Shown here: one piece after another, positions 16,700 to 25,130 of the stretch
Position numbering within the stretch: the first letter of the stretch is position 1
How the letters are laid out: each line of letters begins with the position of its first letter
Source: a virus
IMG/VR virus record: IMGVR_UViG_3300008110_005446
Location: 1-40,791 of that record
Strand: one strand, 5' to 3'
DNA: 40,791 bases
Notes under the pieces: generated by a model
Databases searched by the model: none
Told to the model about the DNA's origin: nothing
What the model saw: only the letters and a program-made list of their open reading frames with translations
Translations under genes and position numbers: made by a program

Positions 16700-17385
16700 T
16701 AGATATCTCTAAATGGCGACATTTATATAAGTTTAACTATGAAAGCGGATTAATTGGTGCCACTAACATGTTGTATACCCCGTATGTTAGCCATGATGGG
16801 AAAACACTATGCATGTGGTATGACGAAAAAAATCCCTATCAAGCAGAGAATAGAGAACTTAGTAAAGAGTTAGTAGATTTCTTTTATCAACGTGAATTAA
16901 AGTATTTGTCATTATTGCAATCGTATTCTTGGGCCCCAAAAATAATAGATATAGAAGAAGAACATAATAAAATATACATAGAGTTTAACAATGAAACTTT
17001 AAATCATATAACTATGGATTCAAATAGAGATATTAATAAAGAGTTGCCCAATTGGAAAAAACAGATATTCTCTATCTTATCTGATATTGACCATGCAGGG
17101 TACTACAAGTTAGCACTATACCCACATTGCTTTTTTGTCGGTGATGATAATGAATTAAAGACTATGGATTACTACAGTGTAGTGGAAAAAGATAACTGTT
17201 GTATAGAACGTAGTAAAATTGAAGGTATTATTGGTTCTGAAAGTACCGGACGATTTGACGATTCTACTGTAGGAGAAATGATTGATTTTGAAATATTTTT
17301 TAAAACAACCATGATGGAACATTTAGGACAGCGTTGGGCTGACAACCCCTTCCCAGAATTTTATAATAGATTATATGCAAAATAA
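16696..17385 (+). CDS. Kinase-like-fold protein, paralog of 26208
   Basis: A 229-residue protein clearly related to the one at 26208. Shared phrases are a W-Y hydrophobic strand (CMWYDEKN / VQWYHND), ERELKYL or its equivalent, PKI-DI, LP-W-Q, and a late Y-x-x-x-x-HP-x-x-F/Y-F followed by L-x-x-M/I-x-Y. The order resembles the beta-strand, alpha-C and hinge of small-molecule or protein kinases. The HxD...N catalytic loop is not recognisable: the HP-x-x-F segment stands where it would be. The kinase link is a weak inference. Confidence 0.4.
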   Translation: MIDISKWRHLYKFNYESGLIGATNMLYTPYVSHDGKTLCMWYDEKNPYQAENRELSKELVDFFYQRELKYLSLLQSYSWAPKIIDIEEEHNKIYIEFNNETLNHITMDSNRDINKELPNWKKQIFSILSDIDHAGYYKLALYPHCFFVGDDNELKTMDYYSVVEKDNCCIERSKIEGIIGSESTGRFDDSTVGEMIDFEIFFKTTMMEHLGQRWADNPFPEFYNRLYAK

Positions 17386-17965
17386 CTCAGCACACTTTGA
17401 CAAAAGACTATTAGCATTAGAAAGTTCTATTTTTCTAAGTACCTATAGAAGAATTAACTGGAATGAAGTAATTGTATCTTTGCTAGAAAAAGAAGGGAGT
17501 GCCGTTACAACTGATCCATCTAGATGGAACACGGACACCACAGGCTATAACGAAATATATGCAATGTGGAAGAATGCAAACTTCAACAGTGATAGTATTA
17601 AATGGATTAATTATTATCCCAGAGTGCATTTTGATCAGAGCCTAGTAGATGATATAGCAGATTATTTAAATGTAAATGTACACAGAGCATGGATTAGCAG
17701 AATTGATCCAGGCTATTTTGCACCAAAACATTGGGACGTAGATGATAACGAGAACGAATACTTACTAAAGGGTGATATATCTAGATATAGCATTCTAATG
17801 GGGGACCCAACACATGGGCACATCTTTATACTAGGGGATGACTATCTATTCAATTGTCCAAAAGGCTCTATTTTTAAGTGGAATAATCATCGTGATTGGC
17901 ATAGTGGCATTAATGCAGGAATGGTGCCTAAATTCATGTTTCACTTAATAGCATACAATAAATAA
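17375..17965 (+). CDS. 2OG/Fe(II) oxygenase-like protein
   Basis: A 196-residue cupin-type protein. H119-W-D121 (PKHWDVDD) is the iron pair and H176 (DWHSG) the distal ligand. The basic residue that usually binds 2-oxoglutarate is Lys186 instead of Arg. The phrase GHIFIL-x-x-DYLFNCPKGSIFKW is shared in form with the proteins at 18510 and 19624 (GHIF...Y-x-x-GD). It probably hydroxylates, desaturates or epimerises a pathway intermediate. It overlaps its upstream neighbour by 11 bp. Confidence 0.65.
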   Translation: MQNNSAHFDKRLLALESSIFLSTYRRINWNEVIVSLLEKEGSAVTTDPSRWNTDTTGYNEIYAMWKNANFNSDSIKWINYYPRVHFDQSLVDDIADYLNVNVHRAWISRIDPGYFAPKHWDVDDNENEYLLKGDISRYSILMGDPTHGHIFILGDDYLFNCPKGSIFKWNNHRDWHSGINAGMVPKFMFHLIAYNK

Positions 17966-17968
17966 ATT

Positions 17969-18523
17969 ATGTTTTACAAATTAGATATTCAAATAGATAC
18001 AGATAGAGCAAAAAAATATTATGCTGATTTGGAAGAAAAGTATCAGCATTTAAAATGGGAAGCTACTTTAGGCAAGAGAACTATATATGGATGGTCTATC
18101 CATATTTTAAATGGTTTTTTGCCCCCGTTTGGATTTTATGACAAAAATACTGAGCCTTTAGGTGTAGAGAATTACTATAAATCAGAAATTCATTTTGATT
18201 GGGCGCAAGACATACTAAACATTATTCCCTATGGTTACAGGGCCGGCGTTGGGGTAAGTCCGGCCGGTACTATAGTACCCAAACACATTGATGAAAATTG
18301 GCGTGATATGATGAGATTACATATTCCTATTATTACTAATAAAGATTATGTATGGCATACTCATCTAGGTGAACTACATATGGCAGAAGGCAGTGTATAT
18401 TTAGTTGATACTTCTTTTGAGCATTCTACTATAAACAACGGAGCTGAACCTAGGGTTCATTTTGGAATGAACGTACCTAGATCAATGTGTCATTTATTGT
18501 GTCCTGAACTTAGTCATGCATAG
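17969..18523 (+). CDS. Asp/Asn beta-hydroxylase-like 2OG/Fe(II) protein
   Basis: A 184-residue protein with H106-I-D108 (PKHIDE), distal H152 (FEHSTINNG) and R162 (PRVHFGM), a complete set for iron and 2-oxoglutarate. The N-terminal half (YY-x2-L-x(n)-KW...IYGW) and the core IPIIT/IPIIS segment align with the protein at 19028-19627, which has lost these ligands. The 3' end overlaps the convergent gene at 18510 by 14 bp. Confidence 0.7.
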   Translation: MFYKLDIQIDTDRAKKYYADLEEKYQHLKWEATLGKRTIYGWSIHILNGFLPPFGFYDKNTEPLGVENYYKSEIHFDWAQDILNIIPYGYRAGVGVSPAGTIVPKHIDENWRDMMRLHIPIITNKDYVWHTHLGELHMAEGSVYLVDTSFEHSTINNGAEPRVHFGMNVPRSMCHLLCPELSHA

Positions 18524-19031
18524 TAATTTGTAAAGTGTATCTAGTATTATAACCAATATTAACACATCCATGAACAATCATAGGGTCACTCCATTCATAT
18601 AAATCACCGGCTTTATAATTAGATATCATTTGGTCATCCCAAACAAATATATGGCCAGGCTCAAAATCTTGTAAGTACATAGTATAGCGTACTGGATTTT
18701 TAACTTCTACTAGATGAGGATCAATATGCATCGCTTGCATTTGTCCTGGATTTAGTTTAACAAACCACCAGAATACATATTTTCTACTATCAGGCAATTC
18801 AGGCAATTCAACATCAAAATTAAACATATCTTTACTATTCTTATTAAACTGTTGAAAGTCGTGATTTTTATTACTATAACCGGGTCGTGCTTTTTCTTTG
18901 TATTCTTCTAATAAAGGATGTCCAGACCATCGTTCGGGTTGCCATACATAAGCTGTATCTCCCTCATGTGCCTTAAGATGATTCATTAAATCATCTGTGA
19001 TCCAATACGAATAATTATCTATATATCTCAT
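18510..19031 (-). CDS. 2OG/Fe(II) oxygenase-like protein
   Basis: A 173-residue protein with H102-I-D104 (MHIDPH), distal H154 (IVHGCVNIG) and R164 (TRYTLQI). It is a close relative of the protein at 19624: both have the same NPG-x-x-H-x-DPH, QD-EPGHIF and NIG-NTR order. The two flank the ligand-less paralog at 19028. It overlaps that gene by 4 bp and lies at the 3' end of the minus-strand operon that starts at 23756. Confidence 0.7.
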   Translation of the reverse strand: MRYIDNYSYWITDDLMNHLKAHEGDTAYVWQPERWSGHPLLEEYKEKARPGYSNKNHDFQQFNKNSKDMFNFDVELPELPDSRKYVFWWFVKLNPGQMQAMHIDPHLVEVKNPVRYTMYLQDFEPGHIFVWDDQMISNYKAGDLYEWSDPMIVHGCVNIGYNTRYTLQITMHD

Positions 19032-19627
19032 ACAGTTGCAACCAAATTACTCATATAATCTAAGTATTGGTAAGGACTACTTATTTCTATGTGTACTAAG
19101 TCAGTTGTTCCGTCATTTCGCAACTCAGACAATGAATCCATAGTGTTTAATAAAATAGTTCCCGGGACCAATGGTACTCTCACCCCCGGGTTATAGTGAG
19201 TTATTAAATATGCGTCCGGATTACTAATGATAGGAATGTAAATTCTAAAATGTTTAGGGGGTGTAGGGAACCATGGTCCAAGATAATTTCCACTTGGATA
19301 TACAAATAAAAAAGTTCTAAACGGATCTTTTACTAAGTTCATTATTCTTTTTACAAATCCAAAAGCTAGCACAGTATCATTAAAATACACAGGGCCCTCG
19401 TTATGTGGATCTAAATCACAATGATATTTGAAGTCTATGTCTTTGTAAATGGTTTGTATCCCCCAACCATACATCTTATCTAATTTGTTTTTAGGGTCTA
19501 TAACTGAAGGTTCATTGTGGTCTTTAGTATACATCCATTTCTTAGATTGGTGTTCATTAGTTAGTGTTGTGTAGTATTCTACCGCTTCAATTGGGTCATA
19601 TTTTAAATTAATAAGTGGAACTATCAT
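19028..19627 (-). CDS. Inactive-looking 2OG oxygenase paralog (pseudoenzyme)
   Basis: A 199-residue protein aligned with the intact enzyme at 17969 through a YY-x2-L N-terminal helix, K-x-YGWGIQ, VYPSGNYLGP (for VSPAGTIVPK), IPIIS and a late NDG (for NNG). Where the partner has H-I-D, this protein has WFP (119-121). Where the partner has the distal His, it has Ser or Glu (about 167-168), and the 2OG-binding Arg is replaced by Leu177. All three iron ligands and the anchor Arg are therefore absent while the frame is intact. It is likely a binding or scaffold subunit rather than an oxygenase. It overlaps its neighbours by 4 bp on each side. Confidence 0.6.
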   Translation of the reverse strand: MIVPLINLKYDPIEAVEYYTTLTNEHQSKKWMYTKDHNEPSVIDPKNKLDKMYGWGIQTIYKDIDFKYHCDLDPHNEGPVYFNDTVLAFGFVKRIMNLVKDPFRTFLFVYPSGNYLGPWFPTPPKHFRIYIPIISNPDAYLITHYNPGVRVPLVPGTILLNTMDSLSELRNDGTTDLVHIEISSPYQYLDYMSNLVATV

Positions 19628-20136
19628 AATCTTTGTACATAGGTTGAAAAATGAAATGTGAGTCTAGTATTATTACCTATATTACAAGCACAATGGATTG
19701 CTTGACTGTCAGGGTAACAATAAATATCACCTTTTTTGTAATCGACTAACGCTTGATTTTCATACATGAAAATATGACCCGGTTCCCAATCTTGCAAAGC
19801 CATCCAATATCTTTTGCAATCATATATATTAGGATCTTGTGTATGAGGATCTCTGTGTATAGGCATAAAGTTTCCAGGATTCATTTTAATACCCCACCAT
19901 AATGAATCGATTCCATTGTTAATTTCAAACGGTAAACTTACGTTAAACGGGAAAGTATCCGGTTCATAAATGTACCAATATGTTTGACTAAGGTCGTAAC
20001 CGTGTTCCTTTGCTTTTCTAAATTCTTCTGAGTCCGGATTCCGACCGCCTCCTGGCCTAGGTGTGCCGTCGTTGGCTAGCAGGTAATCTGTGTATTCTTG
20101 TTTTATCCAAGTTTTGTAATTCCCAATGTAAATCAT
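19624..20136 (-). CDS. 2OG/Fe(II) oxygenase-like protein
   Basis: A 170-residue protein with H94-R-D96 (PIHRDPH), distal H148 (AIHCACNIG) and R158 (TRLTFHF). Its closest relative in the window is the protein at 18510. N-terminal residues 1-70 carry aromatic stretches (YWYIYEPD) that may form the substrate site. It overlaps the genes on both sides by 4 bp. Confidence 0.7.
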   Translation of the reverse strand: MIYIGNYKTWIKQEYTDYLLANDGTPRPGGGRNPDSEEFRKAKEHGYDLSQTYWYIYEPDTFPFNVSLPFEINNGIDSLWWGIKMNPGNFMPIHRDPHTQDPNIYDCKRYWMALQDWEPGHIFMYENQALVDYKKGDIYCYPDSQAIHCACNIGNNTRLTFHFSTYVQRL

Positions 20137-20759
20137 ATTAAATCCTGATAGTTGAAAACATGGGCCGGTGTTTCGTATATACCATCTTCTCTAAAACGAA
20201 TAATAAAAACTAATCTAGTTTTGTCACTTTTATTTTCAACGTTGTGATAAATGTCTGATTTGATTAGAGTAATATCAGTCAGGGTGGTTGATCCGATAGG
20301 ATCAACCTTAACATTGTCTTTCACAAATGAGATATAAAAATTATACGGTGGTTCTGGTCTTACCCTGTTCACTATTCGTTCATCTTCATCACTAACATCA
20401 TCATTTTGATACCAATAATTGACTGTATTTTCTGTGTTAGCGATAGGTATAACCATAACCCATTGATTTGCCCTTAGTCGATTACTGGGTACATTCTCAT
20501 TGTTTGTTTTAAGCCCATCTATATGAAGTTTTAGATTAGTGCAGCCGGGTAAAAAACAAGTACTGGTTTCTACTATCTCTGTAAGCACACGCGGCATTAT
20601 AAAACTTTTAAGTAACGGAAACTTATCAAAATCCATTTGTACGAAATATTCATGTACAGCCTCCGGCTGTAATAATTCAGGATGATTATCAAAAAATGTT
20701 AATACTTCATTTTGAATTTGTGGTAAGATAGGAACATTGATTTTTTGATACAAGTACAT
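20133..20759 (-). CDS. 2OG/Fe(II) oxygenase-like protein
   Basis: A 208-residue protein with H79-I-D81 (KLHIDG), distal H172 (IYHNVEN) and R182 (TRLVFIIRF). The core strand AMN/ANQWVMVIPI is typical of the double-stranded beta-helix. It is not closely similar to its neighbours, so this operon carries several distinct oxygenase lineages. Its start overlaps the stop of the upstream gene by one base. Confidence 0.65.
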   Translation of the reverse strand: MYLYQKINVPILPQIQNEVLTFFDNHPELLQPEAVHEYFVQMDFDKFPLLKSFIMPRVLTEIVETSTCFLPGCTNLKLHIDGLKTNNENVPSNRLRANQWVMVIPIANTENTVNYWYQNDDVSDEDERIVNRVRPEPPYNFYISFVKDNVKVDPIGSTTLTDITLIKSDIYHNVENKSDKTRLVFIIRFREDGIYETPAHVFNYQDLI

Positions 20760-21565
20760 TAATAAGTCTCCAAATGGCTAATACACAGTTTCTTTCTAAA
20801 ATCTTCAGTAAACTTGCCATCAATACGCAAGCTATAACTCTGTTCCATTATCTTTTCTCCACCGTGCCAGTCGTTGTCATTCCACCATGCTGCTCTGGTG
20901 TTTAGATATATCTTGTTTTTATGTTCGGGATCCCATATATAAAAGGCTTTTTTAGTGTTAGGACGTATATGTATAAATTCGTTACGATGTGGCCCATGAT
21001 TATTAATGCCGTTCTTAGCATCTAAATCTCTATGCTCAAAGGGTATTCCGTCTGCTTCACAATGAAAGAATATAACACGGCCTATATGTTCAAAGATATT
21101 GTTTGTAATCATATCTTCAACCCATTTAACTGTGCCTGGAAAATACTGTGCTTCTTCTGTTAGTTTACGTGGTGCAGTACGATCATCCCATGACCCTTCT
21201 TCCCATAAGAAATAATATATATAAGGGTCATAAGCGCCCATAGCCATTTTAAGATAGCGAGTAAACTTATTACGTTGTTTATAGTTAGTAAAGTCTTTGA
21301 ACAAATCTATCCCACCCTGATATATAGGGTCATCTTTGTGTAGTTCCATAAACTCTTCCATAGCTTGATAGATGGGCTTCCAGTTATGTTTATAACTCAT
21401 TTGCTCAAATGTAAAGCCTGGCTTCATCCAAGTACCTTCTTTAGCAAACTCACGTGCTTCTGCAAACCCACGGATAATTTCAGGTTGCAGTCTGTCAAAC
21501 TCTGACATATCTACATATGATTCCATATCAAAGTATGGATTGTTATTAATTCCTAATATGGCCAT
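20759..21565 (-). CDS. 2OG/Fe(II) oxygenase-like protein
   Basis: A 268-residue protein. H178-R-D180 (PFEHRDLD), distal H234 (DNDWHGG) and R247 (SLRIDG) form the complete ligand set. About 150 N-terminal residues with several aromatic and acidic stretches precede the core; I do not recognise them. The catalytic DWHGG phrase resembles DWHSG of the protein at 17375. It overlaps the upstream radical SAM gene by 20 bp. Confidence 0.65.
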   Translation of the reverse strand: MAILGINNNPYFDMESYVDMSEFDRLQPEIIRGFAEAREFAKEGTWMKPGFTFEQMSYKHNWKPIYQAMEEFMELHKDDPIYQGGIDLFKDFTNYKQRNKFTRYLKMAMGAYDPYIYYFLWEEGSWDDRTAPRKLTEEAQYFPGTVKWVEDMITNNIFEHIGRVIFFHCEADGIPFEHRDLDAKNGINNHGPHRNEFIHIRPNTKKAFYIWDPEHKNKIYLNTRAAWWNDNDWHGGEKIMEQSYSLRIDGKFTEDFRKKLCISHLETY

Positions 21566-22604
21566 AATTCTCTATATATTCTTTAGGGATAGTATCGTAT
21601 AACATCATCTTTTTATTAATCATAGCATCACGTAATATAACTTGATGCACTAGTGGACTAGGTGGTTTTCCTGGCAATATGTCAGCAATAGCTTCTGTTT
21701 GCACCTCACCCAAATCAATAGTTTTTACATCTGGCCATTGAATAATTTTAACTGGTAGACCATTAATAATGGCTGCATAATGACTACGATTCCCATCGCC
21801 GGAATCGTGAGTAAATTCCCATCCTCTAGCATGAGATATAGCCTTTACTTCATTAACTAATTGACTCATATATATCTTAGGACCACCTGGATAGCGTCCT
21901 ATATCAGCGCCGCAACGTATTCTGTATTGCTTACATATACTATTTCCAAACTCTTGTATTTCTTCTAAACAATACTCTAGTTGATCTAATGTCTCTAGGG
22001 TATAACTAACATTTTTAATGGGTAGTTTTAAATCAATGCAATTTTTAATACCTTCCATTTGTTTTTTACGAACAGTATGCCCTTGATAATCAGGATGATT
22101 CAATCCTACGGTCCAATGAACATGATTAAACTCTGTAAACTTTTCTGCATACTCGTAATTACTTAAGTACACTCCGTTAGTTAATACCATTATATTTCTA
22201 TGTTTACGATTCATGTTGTTTATTGCACGAATTAGTTCAGGTAAATCTTTACGTGTTGTCGGTTCTGCACCCACTAATGCAACCGGAAACCCATCATCTG
22301 GCCAGCTATTAATTAATGATAATAGATAGTCAATCGAAGGGTCCGATGATTTATTATCTGGTTCTTGATAGCAATGAGGACATGTTAAATTACAACGATT
22401 AGTAATCTCTAAGAAATAGCTACCAAGCGTATGTCTTTCATACACATAGTCTATGTAAAAATTAGCATCAGGTTCAACTAAATGTTCAACATATCCATGT
22501 ACTGGGCATGTTTTCCCTAAATATATACTATCGTTGTGTACAAGTCTTGTTGCAGGCACATGCCTGTAACAATGCTCACATAATGATAAGGTTTCTTCTA
22601 GCAT
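21546..22604 (-). CDS. Radical SAM protein with N-terminal Cys-rich (Tes/MJ0619-like) motif
   Basis: A 352-residue protein. Residues 9-37 carry C-x2-CYRH-P-A (Cys9, 12), then KTCPVHG (Cys33, His36), resembling the N-terminal C-x2-CY...CPxHG segment of the MJ0619/tetraether-synthase group. The radical SAM motif CNLTCPHC is at 71-78 and the GGEP motif reads VGAEPTTRKD. WPDVKTID and a C-terminal HQVILRD phrase follow. It is shorter than full tetraether synthase-type proteins, so lipid chemistry is only a possibility. It is a close paralog of the protein at 25127. Confidence 0.8.
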   Translation of the reverse strand: MLEETLSLCEHCYRHVPATRLVHNDSIYLGKTCPVHGYVEHLVEPDANFYIDYVYERHTLGSYFLEITNRCNLTCPHCYQEPDNKSSDPSIDYLLSLINSWPDDGFPVALVGAEPTTRKDLPELIRAINNMNRKHRNIMVLTNGVYLSNYEYAEKFTEFNHVHWTVGLNHPDYQGHTVRKKQMEGIKNCIDLKLPIKNVSYTLETLDQLEYCLEEIQEFGNSICKQYRIRCGADIGRYPGGPKIYMSQLVNEVKAISHARGWEFTHDSGDGNRSHYAAIINGLPVKIIQWPDVKTIDLGEVQTEAIADILPGKPPSPLVHQVILRDAMINKKMMLYDTIPKEYIENYGHIRN

Positions 22605-22628
22605 AATTATGTACTCAATATCTTAAAA

Positions 22629-23756
22629 TTATAATAGGCGTTTTGGTCGGCGCATTGGATCCGTGATAGCGTACTCAAGCTGTTTAATATCAACAGGCCC
22701 AGTCCAATTAGTTTTCCAATACATATCTGCTGTCTTTTCTGATAGTCTATAATATTCAGGAACTATATCTAATTTTTTTAATTTATTATTAGTAAACGCA
22801 TCTCTTAAAATAACTTGATGAATATAATTTGTAATAGGGCCTTCATTGAATGTAGCCCATGGACCATTATTCAATTCTTCCATATCTATACTTCTAACAT
22901 CAGGCCATTGTATAAGCCTTAATTTCATGCCCTTCCAGTTATACATGTTATGATAGAGATTATCTTCTAACGGGGTATGCACCAAATCATTACCTAGTAA
23001 CTTTTTTAATTCTTTGATAGTATTACTCAGATAGTTCCTGCCGCCAGTGCTACGTCCAATACTTGCACCCATTCGAATTCTTACTAAGTCAACATTGTCT
23101 CTACCAATCTTATCTAGTTCTTCTAATATGTTGGGTAGATGATTAATATCTTCAATTGTATATCCAATACCATCTAAGCTGCCATACTCTTTGATATTAG
23201 CAATGCCGCGCAGTTGTTTATCGTGTACTTTTTTACCCTGATAAGTATAATGATTTAACCCTACGGCAGGTAGTATATTTTTACCGGATAATAACTTACT
23301 TGAAAAATCTTTATCTGCAAATCTAAGACCATTAGTTAGCATTCTAACTTTTTTAAACTTATGTTCCAGTGTATGACTTAACGAAATTATATCATTATAC
23401 AAAGAGGCTTCTGCACCCGCTAATATAGGGATAAAATTATCGGGAAAAGTATTTGTTATTCCTAACACTGACTCTATAGATCCATCAACATATGAATTAT
23501 CTGGAAGTTGATAACAATGTGGGCATTTAAGTTGACATTTGTTTGTTACTTCTAACATTATAGAAATAAAATTACTAGGGTTAGTTTTAGTAAGACTGTA
23601 ATAAAATTCAGTATCAACTTCAACAACTTCTTCCATTATGCCATGATTCATGCATTTTTTGGTTAACCAAATTTTATCATCTCGTTCAAAGATAACTCCG
23701 GGAATATGTCTATAACAATGATTGCATAAGCTAACTGTATCGTGAATAAATTTCAT
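22629..23756 (-). CDS. Radical SAM protein with N-terminal Cys-rich (Tes/MJ0619-like) motif
   Basis: A 375-residue member of the same trio. Cys11, Cys14 (CNHCYRHIP) and Cys35 with MNHG form the N-terminal motif, and CQLKCPHC is at 74-81. The GGEP position reads AGAEASLYND, with Pro replaced by Ala, so this copy is the most diverged. It keeps WPDVRSID and HQVILRD. It is the first gene of the minus-strand operon: TATAAATA (23768-23761) ends only 4 nt before its ATG, and no Shine-Dalgarno sequence is present. Confidence 0.8.
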   Translation of the reverse strand: MKFIHDTVSLCNHCYRHIPGVIFERDDKIWLTKKCMNHGIMEEVVEVDTEFYYSLTKTNPSNFISIMLEVTNKCQLKCPHCYQLPDNSYVDGSIESVLGITNTFPDNFIPILAGAEASLYNDIISLSHTLEHKFKKVRMLTNGLRFADKDFSSKLLSGKNILPAVGLNHYTYQGKKVHDKQLRGIANIKEYGSLDGIGYTIEDINHLPNILEELDKIGRDNVDLVRIRMGASIGRSTGGRNYLSNTIKELKKLLGNDLVHTPLEDNLYHNMYNWKGMKLRLIQWPDVRSIDMEELNNGPWATFNEGPITNYIHQVILRDAFTNNKLKKLDIVPEYYRLSEKTADMYWKTNWTGPVDIKQLEYAITDPMRRPKRLL

Positions 23757-23760
23757 TTAG

Positions 23761-23777
23761 TATTTATATTATAAATA
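23761..23777. promoter_or_regulatory. Back-to-back TATAAATA late promoters
   Basis: TATAAATA on the minus strand (23768-23761) and TATAAATA on the plus strand (23770-23777) are separated by one base pair. Each ends 4 nt before a start codon (23756 minus, 23782 plus). Both match the T4 late consensus exactly. Because polymerase covers more than 17 bp, the two promoters cannot be filled at the same time. Confidence 0.7.
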
Positions 23778-23781
23778 CCAT

Positions 23782-24528
23782 ATGATAAAAATGGTTGATA
23801 ATTTTTTTTCAATTGACGAGTGTAATCAAATTACAACAGTTGTAAAAGATAATGAAAATTTATGGGAGTTATGCCCATGGACTAATATGTACATCTTAGG
23901 CAATAGTTTGTTTCGTAAAATTACACTAGACGGTATTAGTATTGATTATGGTAATTACTTTGATACCGCATATTTTGACACAGATGCTATTTACCTGTTG
24001 AAATCAAAACTTAGTCAGTTTTTTGAAAAAGTAGAATTCATTCCTACTTTTAGCAAACCCGGGTTTCAAATCATTAAACTAAATCAGAATAAAAATCCTG
24101 GAGTTTGGCACTATGATAATATGATAACATGCTACCCGTTCAAAAGAGTTTTTAAAGACTATACAGAAAATTTCAACGAATACTTTGATCGTAAGCTAAT
24201 ATTTACCACAGTGATTAGTGACGGGGAATATAGTTTTGACTATTATCCAGAAACAGTTTCTCGTTTTGAAAAAGATTTTTATGAGTCAAGTAAAATAGCT
24301 CCACTATGTAACGAGCATCGTAATTTAGTAGGGGATATATGCTCAAATGTTACATGTCCATTAAAAGAGTTTACTAGTCTATACTACAAAAAAGGAACTC
24401 TGCTCATACAAGAAGACCGAGTATTGCATAGGGTTGGAATGAAAGATTTGAATGGCAGTGATAATTTAAGGATTACCTTGCAAGGTTATGGTTTAGTGCG
24501 AAAAGGTATTCTTTACTTAGTATGGTAA
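23782..24528 (+). CDS. 2OG/Fe(II) oxygenase-like protein
   Basis: A 248-residue protein with H110-Y-D112 (VWHYDN), distal H216 (RVLHRVGM) and R230 (LRITLQGYG), in the usual order. A large insert of about 100 residues separates the HxD from the distal His and contains C-x(n)-C positions (about 176, 187, 192) that might bind a metal. It is a single-gene plus-strand unit between two minus-strand operons and overlaps the convergent methyltransferase gene by 16 bp. An internal ATG at codon 4 is an alternative start. Confidence 0.65.
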   Translation: MIKMVDNFFSIDECNQITTVVKDNENLWELCPWTNMYILGNSLFRKITLDGISIDYGNYFDTAYFDTDAIYLLKSKLSQFFEKVEFIPTFSKPGFQIIKLNQNKNPGVWHYDNMITCYPFKRVFKDYTENFNEYFDRKLIFTTVISDGEYSFDYYPETVSRFEKDFYESSKIAPLCNEHRNLVGDICSNVTCPLKEFTSLYYKKGTLLIQEDRVLHRVGMKDLNGSDNLRITLQGYGLVRKGILYLVW

Positions 24529-25130
24529 ACGATTAATTTAGAATAGGGTTCAACAGTCATAATATTATAATTGTATTTTTTTATTTGATTTTTTACTTCA
24601 TAACTTGTATATGCGGCTCTTAATGAGTTTACTACATCTTGTTTGTATATTGGATCATCACAACATATACTATTAATTCTTTCATCTGATGGTCTATCAA
24701 TATCAATAACCATAATGGAATCCCCTAAACTATTAATTGTTTCCCAAAATTGTTCGGTATCTTCTATATGATGTAGTACACGATTAGATAGTACTACATC
24801 GTATTTGCCACAGACCGTTAATAAGTCATCTTGGATTATTGTTATTCTATTTTCTAAATTGTTTTTTGTTATATTTTCTATGGCTATTTCAATCATTGCA
24901 GAAGAAGATTCATAACATACAAAATTTAATTTAGAAAATGCTTGAGCCAATGCTATGACAAAATTACAAGATCCTGAACCTAAATCCACTACACTACCAG
25001 TGGATATACCGATTAATTCTGTATATAGGTTAACATATTCATTTAACGATTCTGGATTAGAAGCATGTGTATTATAGCTCCTGCATTGTTCAATGTCATC
25101 CATTGTAGATTTAGGTTCAGGGATTCTCAT
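24513..25130 (-). CDS. Class I SAM-dependent methyltransferase
   Basis: A 205-residue protein with a clear methyltransferase core: VVDLGSGSCNF (motif I, near 43-53), YESSSAMIE (acidic residue after strand 2), DDLLTV (after strand 3), and VLSNRVLHHIED (motif IV region). It resembles small-molecule methyltransferases of the Methyltransf_25/11 group. It overlaps the upstream radical SAM gene by 4 bp, so the two proteins are probably made together. Confidence 0.75.
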   Translation of the reverse strand: MRIPEPKSTMDDIEQCRSYNTHASNPESLNEYVNLYTELIGISTGSVVDLGSGSCNFVIALAQAFSKLNFVCYESSSAMIEIAIENITKNNLENRITIIQDDLLTVCGKYDVVLSNRVLHHIEDTEQFWETINSLGDSIMVIDIDRPSDERINSICCDDPIYKQDVVNSLRAAYTSYEVKNQIKKYNYNIMTVEPYSKLIVYHTK

